Shown: piece after piece, positions 32,715 to 39,214 of the stretch
How the letters are laid out: every line of letters begins with the position of its first letter
Position numbering within the stretch: the first letter of the stretch is position 1
Assembly (NCBI RefSeq): GCF_000934845.1
Contig: NZ_JXIQ01000062.1
Coordinates: 1 to 39,214 of the forward strand
DNA length: 39,214 nt
Source of the DNA: Mesobacillus subterraneus
GTDB lineage: Bacteria > Bacillota > Bacilli > Bacillales > Cytobacillaceae
Direction: 5' to 3'
Notes under the pieces: generated by a model
The model's database searches: none
What the model was told of the DNA's origin: nothing
What the model saw: only the letters and a program-made list of their open reading frames with translations
Program-made: the position numbers and the translations under genes

Positions 32715-32752
32715 AAACAGGAGTTCCCGCCAGGGGGAGGCAACTCCTGTTT
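32715..32752 (-). terminator. pflB-pflA intercistronic hairpin
   Basis: An 11-bp perfect stem (AAACAGGAGTT / AACTCCTGTTT) with a 16-base loop. On the minus strand it is followed by only four T's, so it is more likely an mRNA stabiliser or partial attenuator than a full terminator. Confidence 0.7.
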
Positions 32753-32769
32753 CGGCATATGTTTACTAT

Positions 32770-34995
32770 TTACATTGTTTCATGGAAAGTACGGTTAATT
32801 ACATCCATCTGCTGTTCGCGTGTAAGCTTGATGAAGTTTACTGCGTATCCAGATACACGTATTGTTAGCTGCGGATATTCTTCCGGGTGTTCCATCGCAT
32901 TTAACAGAGTTTCCCGGTTAAACACGTTTACGTTTAGGTGGTGACCGTCTTTGATTGCATAGCCATCAAGGATGGAAACAAGATTGTTTATACGACTGTC
33001 TCCATCTTTTCCAAGCGCTTTTGGCACGATGGAGAATGTGTTTGAAATTCCGTCCATAGCATAACTATACGGAAGTTTTGCTACAGATGAAAGGGATGCG
33101 AGTGTTCCTTTCGTATCGCGGCCATGCATTGGGTTAGCACCTGGCGCGAATGGTTCACCAGCACGTCTTCCATCCGGGGTATTCCCTGTCTTTTTACCAT
33201 AAACGACGTTTGAAGTAATCGTTAAGATCGACATGGTATGGACAGAGTTGCGATAAGTCGGGTGTTTACGCAGCTTCGTCATAAAGGTTTTCACGAGTTC
33301 GACGGCGATGCTGTCCACACGATCATCGTTGTTTCCGTATTTAGGGTAGTCGCCTTCTGTTTCAAAATCAATGGCAATGCCGTTTTCGTCACGAATTACT
33401 TTTACCTTTGCATACTTAATTGCACTCAATGAATCTGCGACTACGCTTAAGCCTGCAATTCCCGTGGCCATTGTTCGAAGCACTTCTGTATCATGCAACG
33501 CCATCTCGATTCTTTCATAGCTGTATTTATCATGCATGTAATGAATGACATTGAGAGTGTTGATATAGAGTCCGGCTAGCCATTCCATCACAGTATCGAA
33601 TTTGGCGATTACTTCTTTATAGTCAAGCACTTCGGAAGTTATTGGGCTTAAAGCCGGAGCAACTTGAATCTTAAGTTTTTCATCGACGCCACCATTGATC
33701 GCGTAAAGCAATGCTTTTGCCAGGTTGGCTCGCGCTCCGAAAAACTGCATTTGCTTGCCGATTTCCATCGCTGATACGCAGCATGCGATTCCGTAGTCAT
33801 CGCCGTATTCACAGCGCATTAAATCGTCATTTTCATACTGGATAGAGCTCGTTTTGATCGACATCTCAGCACAATACTTCTTGAAGTTCTCAGGCAGGGA
33901 AGGGGACCATAAAACTGTCAGGTTTGGCTCTGGTGCTGGTCCGAGATTATCAAGTGTGTGAAGGAAGCGGAAAGAGTTCTTCGTCACAAGTGATTGCCCG
34001 TTGTGCGCCATACCTCCTAGTGATTCTGTTACCCAAGTAGGGTCGCCGCTGAATAATTCATTATAGTCTGGAGTACGTGCAAATTTCACGAGACGAAGCT
34101 TCATGACAAAATGGTCGACAAGTTCCTGGGCTTCTTTTTCAGTAAGTGTTCCATTTTGCAAGTCTCTTTCCATATAGATATCGAGGAATGTCGCGACACG
34201 TCCAAGGCTCATTGCTGCACCATTCTGCTCTTTAATTGCTGCAAGATAGGCAAAGTAAACCCATTGGAATGCTTCGCTCGCGTTTGCTGCTGGCTTCGAA
34301 ATATCGTAACCATAGCTCTGTGCAAGCTGCTTTAATTCATTCAATGAGCGGTATTGCTCAGAAATTTCTTCGCGCAGACGCATTGTATCCTCGGTCATGA
34401 CGCTGCTAGTCATTGAATGATCTTTCTTCTTTTGCCCCATTAGAAAGTCAACACCATATAGAGCTACACGCCGATAATCACCGATGATTCTGCCGCGGCC
34501 GTAAGCGTCTGGCAGACCAGTGATGATTCCGGCTTTACGAGCTTGAAGCATTTCCTTTGTATAAACATCGAATACACCTTGGTTATGAGTTTTGCGGAAG
34601 TCTGTGAAGATTTTTTCTACTTCCTTATCCAATTCATACCCATATTCCTCACATGCAGCTTTTGCCATACGGATACCGCCAAAAGGCTGCATAGAGCGCT
34701 TAAATGGCTGATCTGTCTGGAAACCGACAACCTTTTCCTTTGCTTTGTCTAAATAGCCTGGGCCATGGGAAGTGATGGTGGAAACCACTTTAGTATCCAT
34801 GTCAAGGATTCCGCCATTGTCGCGCTCCTGTTTGGTCAATTCCATTACTTGCTGCCACAATTGGAGCGTTTCCTCTGTTGCATCTTCAAGAAAGCTTGAA
34901 TCCCCGGTGAATTCAGAGAAGTTTTTCAAGATAAAATCACGAACATTGATTTCTTCTTGCCAAGTGCCATTATTAAAACCATTCCATTGTTTCAT
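32770..34995 (-). CDS. pflB: formate acetyltransferase (pyruvate formate-lyase)
   Basis: This 741-residue glycyl radical enzyme splits pyruvate with CoA to acetyl-CoA and formate in fermentation. The radical glycine is Gly716 in [11 protein letters not shown]; the catalytic adjacent cysteines are in [20 protein letters not shown] precedes the ATG. The first gene of pflBA, it shows that the organism can grow fermentatively. The upstream region holds TGTGA repeats that may bind a CRP/FNR-type regulator. Confidence 0.96.
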   Translation of the reverse strand: MKQWNGFNNGTWQEEINVRDFILKNFSEFTGDSSFLEDATEETLQLWQQVMELTKQERDNGGILDMDTKVVSTITSHGPGYLDKAKEKVVGFQTDQPFKRSMQPFGGIRMAKAACEEYGYELDKEVEKIFTDFRKTHNQGVFDVYTKEMLQARKAGIITGLPDAYGRGRIIGDYRRVALYGVDFLMGQKKKDHSMTSSVMTEDTMRLREEISEQYRSLNELKQLAQSYGYDISKPAANASEAFQWVYFAYLAAIKEQNGAAMSLGRVATFLDIYMERDLQNGTLTEKEAQELVDHFVMKLRLVKFARTPDYNELFSGDPTWVTESLGGMAHNGQSLVTKNSFRFLHTLDNLGPAPEPNLTVLWSPSLPENFKKYCAEMSIKTSSIQYENDDLMRCEYGDDYGIACCVSAMEIGKQMQFFGARANLAKALLYAINGGVDEKLKIQVAPALSPITSEVLDYKEVIAKFDTVMEWLAGLYINTLNVIHYMHDKYSYERIEMALHDTEVLRTMATGIAGLSVVADSLSAIKYAKVKVIRDENGIAIDFETEGDYPKYGNNDDRVDSIAVELVKTFMTKLRKHPTYRNSVHTMSILTITSNVVYGKKTGNTPDGRRAGEPFAPGANPMHGRDTKGTLASLSSVAKLPYSYAMDGISNTFSIVPKALGKDGDSRINNLVSILDGYAIKDGHHLNVNVFNRETLLNAMEHPEEYPQLTIRVSGYAVNFIKLTREQQMDVINRTFHETM

Positions 34996-35042
34996 TTTTA
35001 CTCACCTCTAGTGGAAATTTATATAACAGTTATCACAGTATT

Positions 35043-35087
35043 ATCATACTACGAATAGAACAGAATGAGTGTGACGTATTTGTGAAA
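35043..35087 (-). promoter_or_regulatory. candidate pflB promoter and CRP/FNR- or ResD-type site
   Basis: On the minus strand TATGAT (35048-35043) is a possible -10, without a good -35. Two plus-strand TGTGA half-sites at 35070-35074 and 35081-35085 are 11 bp apart, and their centre (35077.5) falls at -41.5 from the implied start. They form a direct repeat, not the palindrome expected for FNR. TTTGTGAAA at 35079-35087 is one mismatch from a reported ResD motif. Confidence 0.35.
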
Positions 35088-35192
35088 GAATGAACAATAT
35101 GATTAAATCTCGTATTACATCTTTTAATTTAAAATAATGTATTAAACTGTACTATAACTGTCTGATGCTTTTTATATAAGAGACTAATAGAC

Positions 35193-35257
35193 TTTACAAA
35201 CAATTTAAAACAACTTTACATTCTTTTAATAAGAAGTTAATAGACCACTGCTATAGT
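35193..35257 (+). promoter_or_regulatory. phoA promoter with five tandem Pho boxes
   Basis: TTTACA (35193), TTTAAA (35204), TTTACA (35215), TTAATA (35226) and TTAATA (35237) recur every 11 bp, matching the PhoP box TT(A/C/T)A(C/T)A with 5-bp spacers. TATAGT (35252-35257) is the -10, and there is no consensus -35. The last box ends at about -22, as in PhoP-activated B. subtilis promoters. Confidence 0.88.
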
Positions 35258-35293
35258 AAACAAGTATTAAATATCATATCAGGAGGTATTGCA

Positions 35294-36682
35294 ATGATGA
35301 AAGCTAACTTGAAAAAGAAGATTCTACCGCTCGCTGTCCTATCAACTGTAGCATTCGGCAGTTTAGTAGGAACCTTTAACGCCCAGGCAAAAGATGACGA
35401 GGAAAAAAATCGTGCAGAAATTAAGAATGTGATCTTCCTGGTTGGTGATGGTATGGGAGTCACGTATACATCAGCATACCGCTACTTAAAGGATAATCCA
35501 AAGACGCCAGAAGCAGAGAGAACAGAGCTGGATAAATACTTGGTAGGTAACCAAATGACTTACCCAGAGGACCCAAACCAAAATGTAACTGACTCTGCTT
35601 CAGCAGCAACGGCAATGTCAGCAGGTATCAAAACGTATAACAATGCAATTGCTGTTGACAATGATGGAACAGAAGTAAAGACAGTCCTTGAAGCTGCAAA
35701 AGAAAATGGAAAAGCAACTGGTCTTGTTGCTACTTCGGAAATTACACATGCTACTCCGGCATCCTTTGGCGCACACGATGAGAGCCGCAAAAATATGAAT
35801 GCGATCGCAGATGATTACTATGATGAATTGGTAAATGGCGACCATAAAATAGATGTTATGCTTGGTGGGGGATTGAGCAACTTTGTCAGGAATGACAGAA
35901 ACTTAGTCGAAGAATTCCAAAAAGATGGCTTTAGCTATGTAGACAATAAAGAAGATATGCTTAAGGATACGAATGATCAAGTTCTTGGCCTTTTTGCAAA
36001 AGGAGGCATGGACAAAATGATTGACCGCAAGGAAGAAACTCCATCTTTGGAAGAAATGACGAATTCGGCAATCAAGCGTTTGAATAAGGATAAGGATGGC
36101 TTCTTCTTAATGGTAGAGGGTAGCCAGATTGACTGGGCGGGTCATGACAATGATATTGTTGCCGCTATGAGTGAAATGGAAGATTTCGAGAAGGCATATA
36201 AAGCTGCAATCGAATTTGCGAAAAAGGACAAGCATACATTAGTTGTTGCGACTGCTGACCACTCGACTGGCGGATATTCCATTGGCGCAAACGGAATCTA
36301 TAATTGGTTTGGAGCTCCGATTAAAGCTGCGGAGCGTACACCTGACTTCATGGCAGCTGAAATTGCAAAAGGTGCAGATGTAGAAGCAACACTGAAGAAA
36401 TATATCGATTTTCCATCTGTTGGACTTCCAGAGCTTACAACCGAAGAAATCGAGTCTGTGAAAGCGGCAGCAACAACTAACAAAGCTGTGGGTATTGACA
36501 ATGCGATTGAAAAGATTTTTGACAAGCGTTCCAACACAGGTTGGACAACTGGCGGGCATACTGGTGAAGACGTTCCAGTCTATGCATTCGGTCCTGGAAA
36601 AGAACTTTTCTATGGACAAATTGATAATACGGACAATGCGAAAAACATTTTTGATATTTTGAAAAATGGCAAAAGAAAATAA
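35294..36682 (+). CDS. phoA: alkaline phosphatase, secreted
   Basis: This 462-residue PhoA-type enzyme releases phosphate from organic monoesters outside the cell. It has a signal peptide (1-32, cleavage near AQA), Asp52 in GDGMG, nucleophile Ser101 in TDSASAAT, EGSQIDWAGHDND, a TADHSTGG metal site and TGGHTGEDV. It has the length and metal-ligand set of Bacillus PhoA/PhoB. AGGAGG precedes ATG 35294, with a second ATG directly after. Five Pho boxes upstream predict phosphate-starvation induction. Confidence 0.95.
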   Translation: MMKANLKKKILPLAVLSTVAFGSLVGTFNAQAKDDEEKNRAEIKNVIFLVGDGMGVTYTSAYRYLKDNPKTPEAERTELDKYLVGNQMTYPEDPNQNVTDSASAATAMSAGIKTYNNAIAVDNDGTEVKTVLEAAKENGKATGLVATSEITHATPASFGAHDESRKNMNAIADDYYDELVNGDHKIDVMLGGGLSNFVRNDRNLVEEFQKDGFSYVDNKEDMLKDTNDQVLGLFAKGGMDKMIDRKEETPSLEEMTNSAIKRLNKDKDGFFLMVEGSQIDWAGHDNDIVAAMSEMEDFEKAYKAAIEFAKKDKHTLVVATADHSTGGYSIGANGIYNWFGAPIKAAERTPDFMAAEIAKGADVEATLKKYIDFPSVGLPELTTEEIESVKAAATTNKAVGIDNAIEKIFDKRSNTGWTTGGHTGEDVPVYAFGPGKELFYGQIDNTDNAKNIFDILKNGKRK

Positions 36683-36691
36683 TTCATTTAA

Positions 36692-36727
36692 AAATCTCCC
36701 GCAGGTACCTTGGCCAGCGGGAGATTT
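36692..36727 (+). terminator. hairpin after phoA
   Basis: AAATCTCCCGC (36692-36702) pairs perfectly with GCGGGAGATTT (36717-36727). The T-tract is short, so some read-through into the lipoprotein gene is likely. Confidence 0.75.
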
Positions 36728-36746
36728 ATTAAAAGGGGTTTTCGAA

Positions 36747-37397
36747 ATGAGGAAATACCTGCAATTATTCCTGGCTGCTTCGTTGCTGACCGGCTGCTCA
36801 TTTGCAGAAGCTGATTCAAACAAAACGGAAAAATCTACCGTAATTAATGGCAGTCCAACGAAGAAAAACACAGACGTTTATGTTCCAAATCCACAAGTTT
36901 CAGAAGATATAAGCCTCCATAAAGTTGGCGATTCAATCATTGATGATAAAGGCGAATTAACCCTCAAATCAATGAAAGAAGTGGATAAGACTTTTCAAGT
37001 AAATGGTATTGAGTATACAGTGAAAGATGTGAAATTATTGCACTTTGTTCCTGCCTACAGCTTGATTGATTTTTTTCATGCCTATACGCATGAGGAAGAA
37101 TTTGATTTCGTAAAAATAAGTGTAGAGCTGAAGAATCATTCGAATGAAAACTATCATTTCGGTCCTGTAGCTATGGTGAAAATCAATGGTTCAATCCACA
37201 AGACGTGGGAAGATGATTTTTATCTAGAAAATCTAAATGGCGAAATTTCCGCCGGGCAAACGAAACTCGGCAGTCTTGGTTTTATTGTGGAAGAGCTAGA
37301 TAGCTTGGATAAAGTAGAGCTGCTGTCTGGAGATATCGTTGATGACAACAAAAAGAAAGTCGCAGATCCTGTCAGCTTGGTTGTAAACGGAAATTAA
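36747..37397 (+). CDS. putative lipoprotein, DUF4352-like
   Basis: A 216-residue protein with a lipoprotein signal peptide (lipobox LLTGC, Cys17), a low-complexity polar linker (18-60) and a beta-rich domain. The pattern FQVNGIEYTVKDVKLL, then a VKISVELKNHSNENYHF strand pair, resembles the extracellular DUF4352 immunoglobulin-like fold. ATG 36747 follows AAAGGGG; an upstream frame to 36666 inside phoA is rejected. It may be cotranscribed with phoA at a low level. Function unknown. Confidence 0.75.
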   Translation: MRKYLQLFLAASLLTGCSFAEADSNKTEKSTVINGSPTKKNTDVYVPNPQVSEDISLHKVGDSIIDDKGELTLKSMKEVDKTFQVNGIEYTVKDVKLLHFVPAYSLIDFFHAYTHEEEFDFVKISVELKNHSNENYHFGPVAMVKINGSIHKTWEDDFYLENLNGEISAGQTKLGSLGFIVEELDSLDKVELLSGDIVDDNKKKVADPVSLVVNGN

Positions 37398-37419
37398 AAC
37401 AAGAACTCTAAACAGAACA

Positions 37420-37458
37420 AAAAGGGAAGCCAATAGAAATCGGCTTCCCCTTTTGTTT
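37420..37458. terminator. terminator between the lipoprotein gene and modB
   Basis: AAAAGGGAAGCC (37420-37431) pairs with GGCTTCCCCTTTT (37442-37454) with one bulge. It is flanked by A's and T's and serves both converging genes. Confidence 0.88.
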
Positions 37459-37479
37459 ATTTTAATCGATCGATTTGCG

Positions 37480-38145
37480 TTAGGAAAGGTCACTTTTTAA
37501 AAAGGATATGGACAGCAACAGGAGAAACGAGATGGCCACCATAACAATAACCAAAAGCCAGGCGGTGTTCAGATGACCTGATTCAATTGCCATATAGATA
37601 GCAGTTGGAGCTGTTTGTGTTTTTCCGGGCAGATTGCCTGCAAACATAAGAGTTGCGCCGAATTCTCCAAGAGCTCTGGTAAAACTGAGGATTCCTCCTG
37701 TAACAAGCGATCTTGAAGAAAGAGGCAATGTTACATACCAAAACACTTTCCATTCATTTGCTCCATCTACTCTTGCCGCTTCTTCTGCACCTTGATCAAT
37801 TTGAAGGAAGCCAGTTTTGGCTGACTGATACATCAAGGGAAATGCTACTACCGATGCTGCGATTACAGCGGCCCACCAGGTAAACATAATCGTGCTCCCA
37901 AATAAGCTTTCAACTATTCTGCCAATTGGGCTATTAATCCCAAATAAGATGATTAATAGAAAACCAACTACCGTCGGTGGGAGGACCAAAGGCAATATAA
38001 GCAGTGTTTCTGCTGCTGTTTTGCCAAAGAATTGCTTTCGTGCCATGAATCGAGCGAACAATAGCCCCAATAGAAAAACAGGCACTACTGATATGGAGGC
38101 AATTTCTAGCGATAATTTTACCGGCGTCCAAAAATCACTGCTCAT
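37480..38145 (-). CDS. modB: molybdate ABC transporter permease
   Basis: A 221-residue membrane subunit with about five helices. The ATPase-coupling loop EEAARVDGANEWKVFWYVTLP is intact, and the surrounding ALGEFGATLMFAGN segment is typical of ModB. It follows modA after six bases. No modC ATPase gene follows: a terminator lies directly downstream, so the ATPase must be encoded elsewhere or shared, as reported for yvgL-yvgM in B. subtilis. Confidence 0.92.
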   Translation of the reverse strand: MSSDFWTPVKLSLEIASISVVPVFLLGLLFARFMARKQFFGKTAAETLLILPLVLPPTVVGFLLIILFGINSPIGRIVESLFGSTIMFTWWAAVIAASVVAFPLMYQSAKTGFLQIDQGAEEAARVDGANEWKVFWYVTLPLSSRSLVTGGILSFTRALGEFGATLMFAGNLPGKTQTAPTAIYMAIESGHLNTAWLLVIVMVAISFLLLLSISFLKSDLS

Positions 38146-38151
38146 AAAGAA

Positions 38152-38925
38152 TCATTCCAATGCTGCTTGAAAGCCATATTTTTCAAAAATTTTCGTTGCT
38201 TCTTTGCCTCTCAGGAATTCAAGGAATTTGCTCGCTTCTTCCTTGTGTTTAGAACCCGAAATAACCCCTGCTGGATAAAGGATCGGATCATGCTGAGCTT
38301 CTTCCTCAAAAGGGATAATCCTTACTTGATCAGATATCATGGCATCGGTTTTATAAACAATACCAGCTTCTACGTTTCCGGTTTCAACATAGGTCAGTAC
38401 CTGGCGGACGTCTTTTGTGCGGATAAGCTTAGGTTCAACCTTTTCCCATAAACCTAACGAGACGAAAGCTTGCTTAGCATACATACCCGCCGGGACCGTT
38501 TCCGGAGTTCCAATTGCAATCCTTGAAATGACATCTTCTGTTAGTGATGTGGAAGAAAGAAGGTTTTTGTTATTTTTCTGGGTAATCAACACAAGCTCGT
38601 TTTTTAGTAGTTTGACAGTATGTTGCTGATCTATAAGTTTTTTTGCTTGTAGTGTATCAAATTGATCCTGTGCTGCGGAAATAAATAAGTCTACGGGTGC
38701 TCCCTGGGAGATCTGCTGTTGCAGAGAGCCGGAACCGCCAAAGTTATAGACAATGTTAATGTCTGGATATTGAGTTGAATAGGTTTCTTTCACTTCCTCT
38801 AAAGCCTCTTGAAGGCTTGCAGCGGCAGAAACGGTTAGCTCGCTTTCTTTCGTACCATTGTTGACACTGCAACCGGTGATAATCCCCACCAAGGCAACCA
38901 ACAAAAATAGAAGTAATTTTCTCAA
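38152..38925 (-). CDS. modA: molybdate-binding lipoprotein
   Basis: A 257-residue periplasmic-binding-type lipoprotein with lipobox IITGC (Cys19). The mature domain has AAASLQEALEEV, FGGSGSLQQQI, GAPVDLFISA and PETVPAG, residues that coordinate molybdate or tungstate in ModA. It starts at TTG 38925 with GGAG about ten bases upstream; no in-frame ATG is available. It is first in modA-modB. Molybdate uptake would serve molybdenum-cofactor enzymes, possibly including a partner of the MOSC protein. Confidence 0.93.
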   Translation of the reverse strand: MRKLLLFLLVALVGIITGCSVNNGTKESELTVSAAASLQEALEEVKETYSTQYPDINIVYNFGGSGSLQQQISQGAPVDLFISAAQDQFDTLQAKKLIDQQHTVKLLKNELVLITQKNNKNLLSSTSLTEDVISRIAIGTPETVPAGMYAKQAFVSLGLWEKVEPKLIRTKDVRQVLTYVETGNVEAGIVYKTDAMISDQVRIIPFEEEAQHDPILYPAGVISGSKHKEEASKFLEFLRGKEATKIFEKYGFQAALE

Positions 38926-39060
38926 ACAATGAACATCTCCTTACAGTTTTTAATCATAAGCAATGGTTATAACTGATTATATAGGATAGAGGAGGAGTCT
39001 ATCTATTAAAAATATCACAAGTTGACGAAAATAACATCGATAACGGGGCAGGGGAAAGCA

Positions 39061-39089
39061 AAAATCCCCGGAGAGCATCCGGGGATTTT
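39061..39089. terminator. hairpin upstream of modA
   Basis: AAAATCCCCGG (39061-39071) pairs perfectly with CCGGGGATTTT (39079-39089). Five T's follow on the minus strand, suggesting it ends a leftward transcript from beyond the window. Confidence 0.8.
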
Positions 39090-39151
39090 ATGCTGTTTAG
39101 CAGGAAATTATAAAATTATTTAGTTGTGAATAACTACTTGTAGTTTCCTAA

Positions 39152-39214
39152 TCCAGCTCCAGCGCCTAGCCCCTCGAGTCGCTTCGGTCCGCCCAATGAA
39201 GTCAAAGAACGACT
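39152..39214. repeat. dispersed intergenic repeat, truncated by the window
   Basis: The GC-rich stretch with CAGCTCCAGCGCCTAGC and CCCTCGAGTCGCTTCGG differs sharply from the AT-rich flank. It resembles a repeated intergenic element seen in many Bacillaceae genomes, from memory. No coding potential is evident in the part visible. Confidence 0.5.

Noticed and set aside
36239-36871. 210-codon minus-strand frame opposite phoA
   Set aside because: It is antisense to conserved phosphatase motifs and crosses the phoA hairpin; its composition is that of a shadow frame.

Overview
The window is chromosomal DNA of a low-GC, endospore-forming Bacillota, most likely Bacillaceae (Bacillus/Mesobacillus type). 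This rests on AGGAGG-type ribosome binding sites, frequent TTG starts, an Sda-type sporulation checkpoint protein, a YdjO-type zinc-ribbon protein, a DeoR-type fruR-fruK-fruA operon, T-box control of trp and a PhoP-type tandem promoter. No phage, plasmid, CRISPR or intact insertion sequence is visible. The left edge carries 21-bp tandem repeats and a possible transposase scrap; the right edge carries what looks like a dispersed intergenic repeat.

Layout. 1-4.6 kb: a Gre-factor paralogue, a YfcE/MJ0936-type phosphodiesterase, two small conserved proteins, then two LysE-type exporter paralogues flanking a YdjO-like gene and tRNA-Leu(CAG). 4.6-8.25 kb: fructose operon fruR-fruK-fruA, with a perfect CcpA cre site lying between the -35 and -10. 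8.28-10.36 kb: an MFS exporter and a MOSC protein. 10.37-17.4 kb: complete tryptophan operon trpE-G-D-C-F-B-A behind two tandem T-box leaders, both with UGG specifier codons. 17.5-19.7 kb: an unknown protein, tRNA 2-selenouridine synthase (MnmH/SelU) and a small orphan. 19.8-24.0 kb: odhA-odhB of the TCA cycle. 24.07-26.5 kb: sda on the minus strand, then a rhodanese-persulfide dioxygenase fusion under a CstR/CsoR-like operator, a 57-codon reading frame interrupted only by two in-frame UGA codons, and a short flavoprotein. 26.7-31.9 kb: small genes, an HMCES/YedK-type abasic-site protein, a GNAT acetyltransferase, paired crcB fluoride channels, yidC with a small membrane protein upstream, and a CcdA-like membrane protein. 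31.95-35.0 kb: pflB-pflA on the minus strand. 35.2-37.4 kb: alkaline phosphatase with five in-register Pho boxes, then a lipoprotein. 37.5-38.9 kb: modA-modB without modC.

Most of the window is core metabolism with readable regulation: carbon catabolite control of fructose use, tRNA-Trp sensing for tryptophan, phosphate starvation for phoA, and sulfane-sulfur sensing for the persulfide dioxygenase.

The most unusual object is the reading frame at 25712-25885. It has a good ribosome binding site, a CAGGS-UGA motif, a second UGA followed at a bacterial-SECIS-like distance by an 8-bp hairpin, and a C-terminal membrane segment. It sits between two sulfur/redox genes in a genome that also carries a selenium-using tRNA enzyme. 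It could be an undescribed two-selenocysteine membrane protein or a gene killed by two opal mutations; the sequence alone does not decide.
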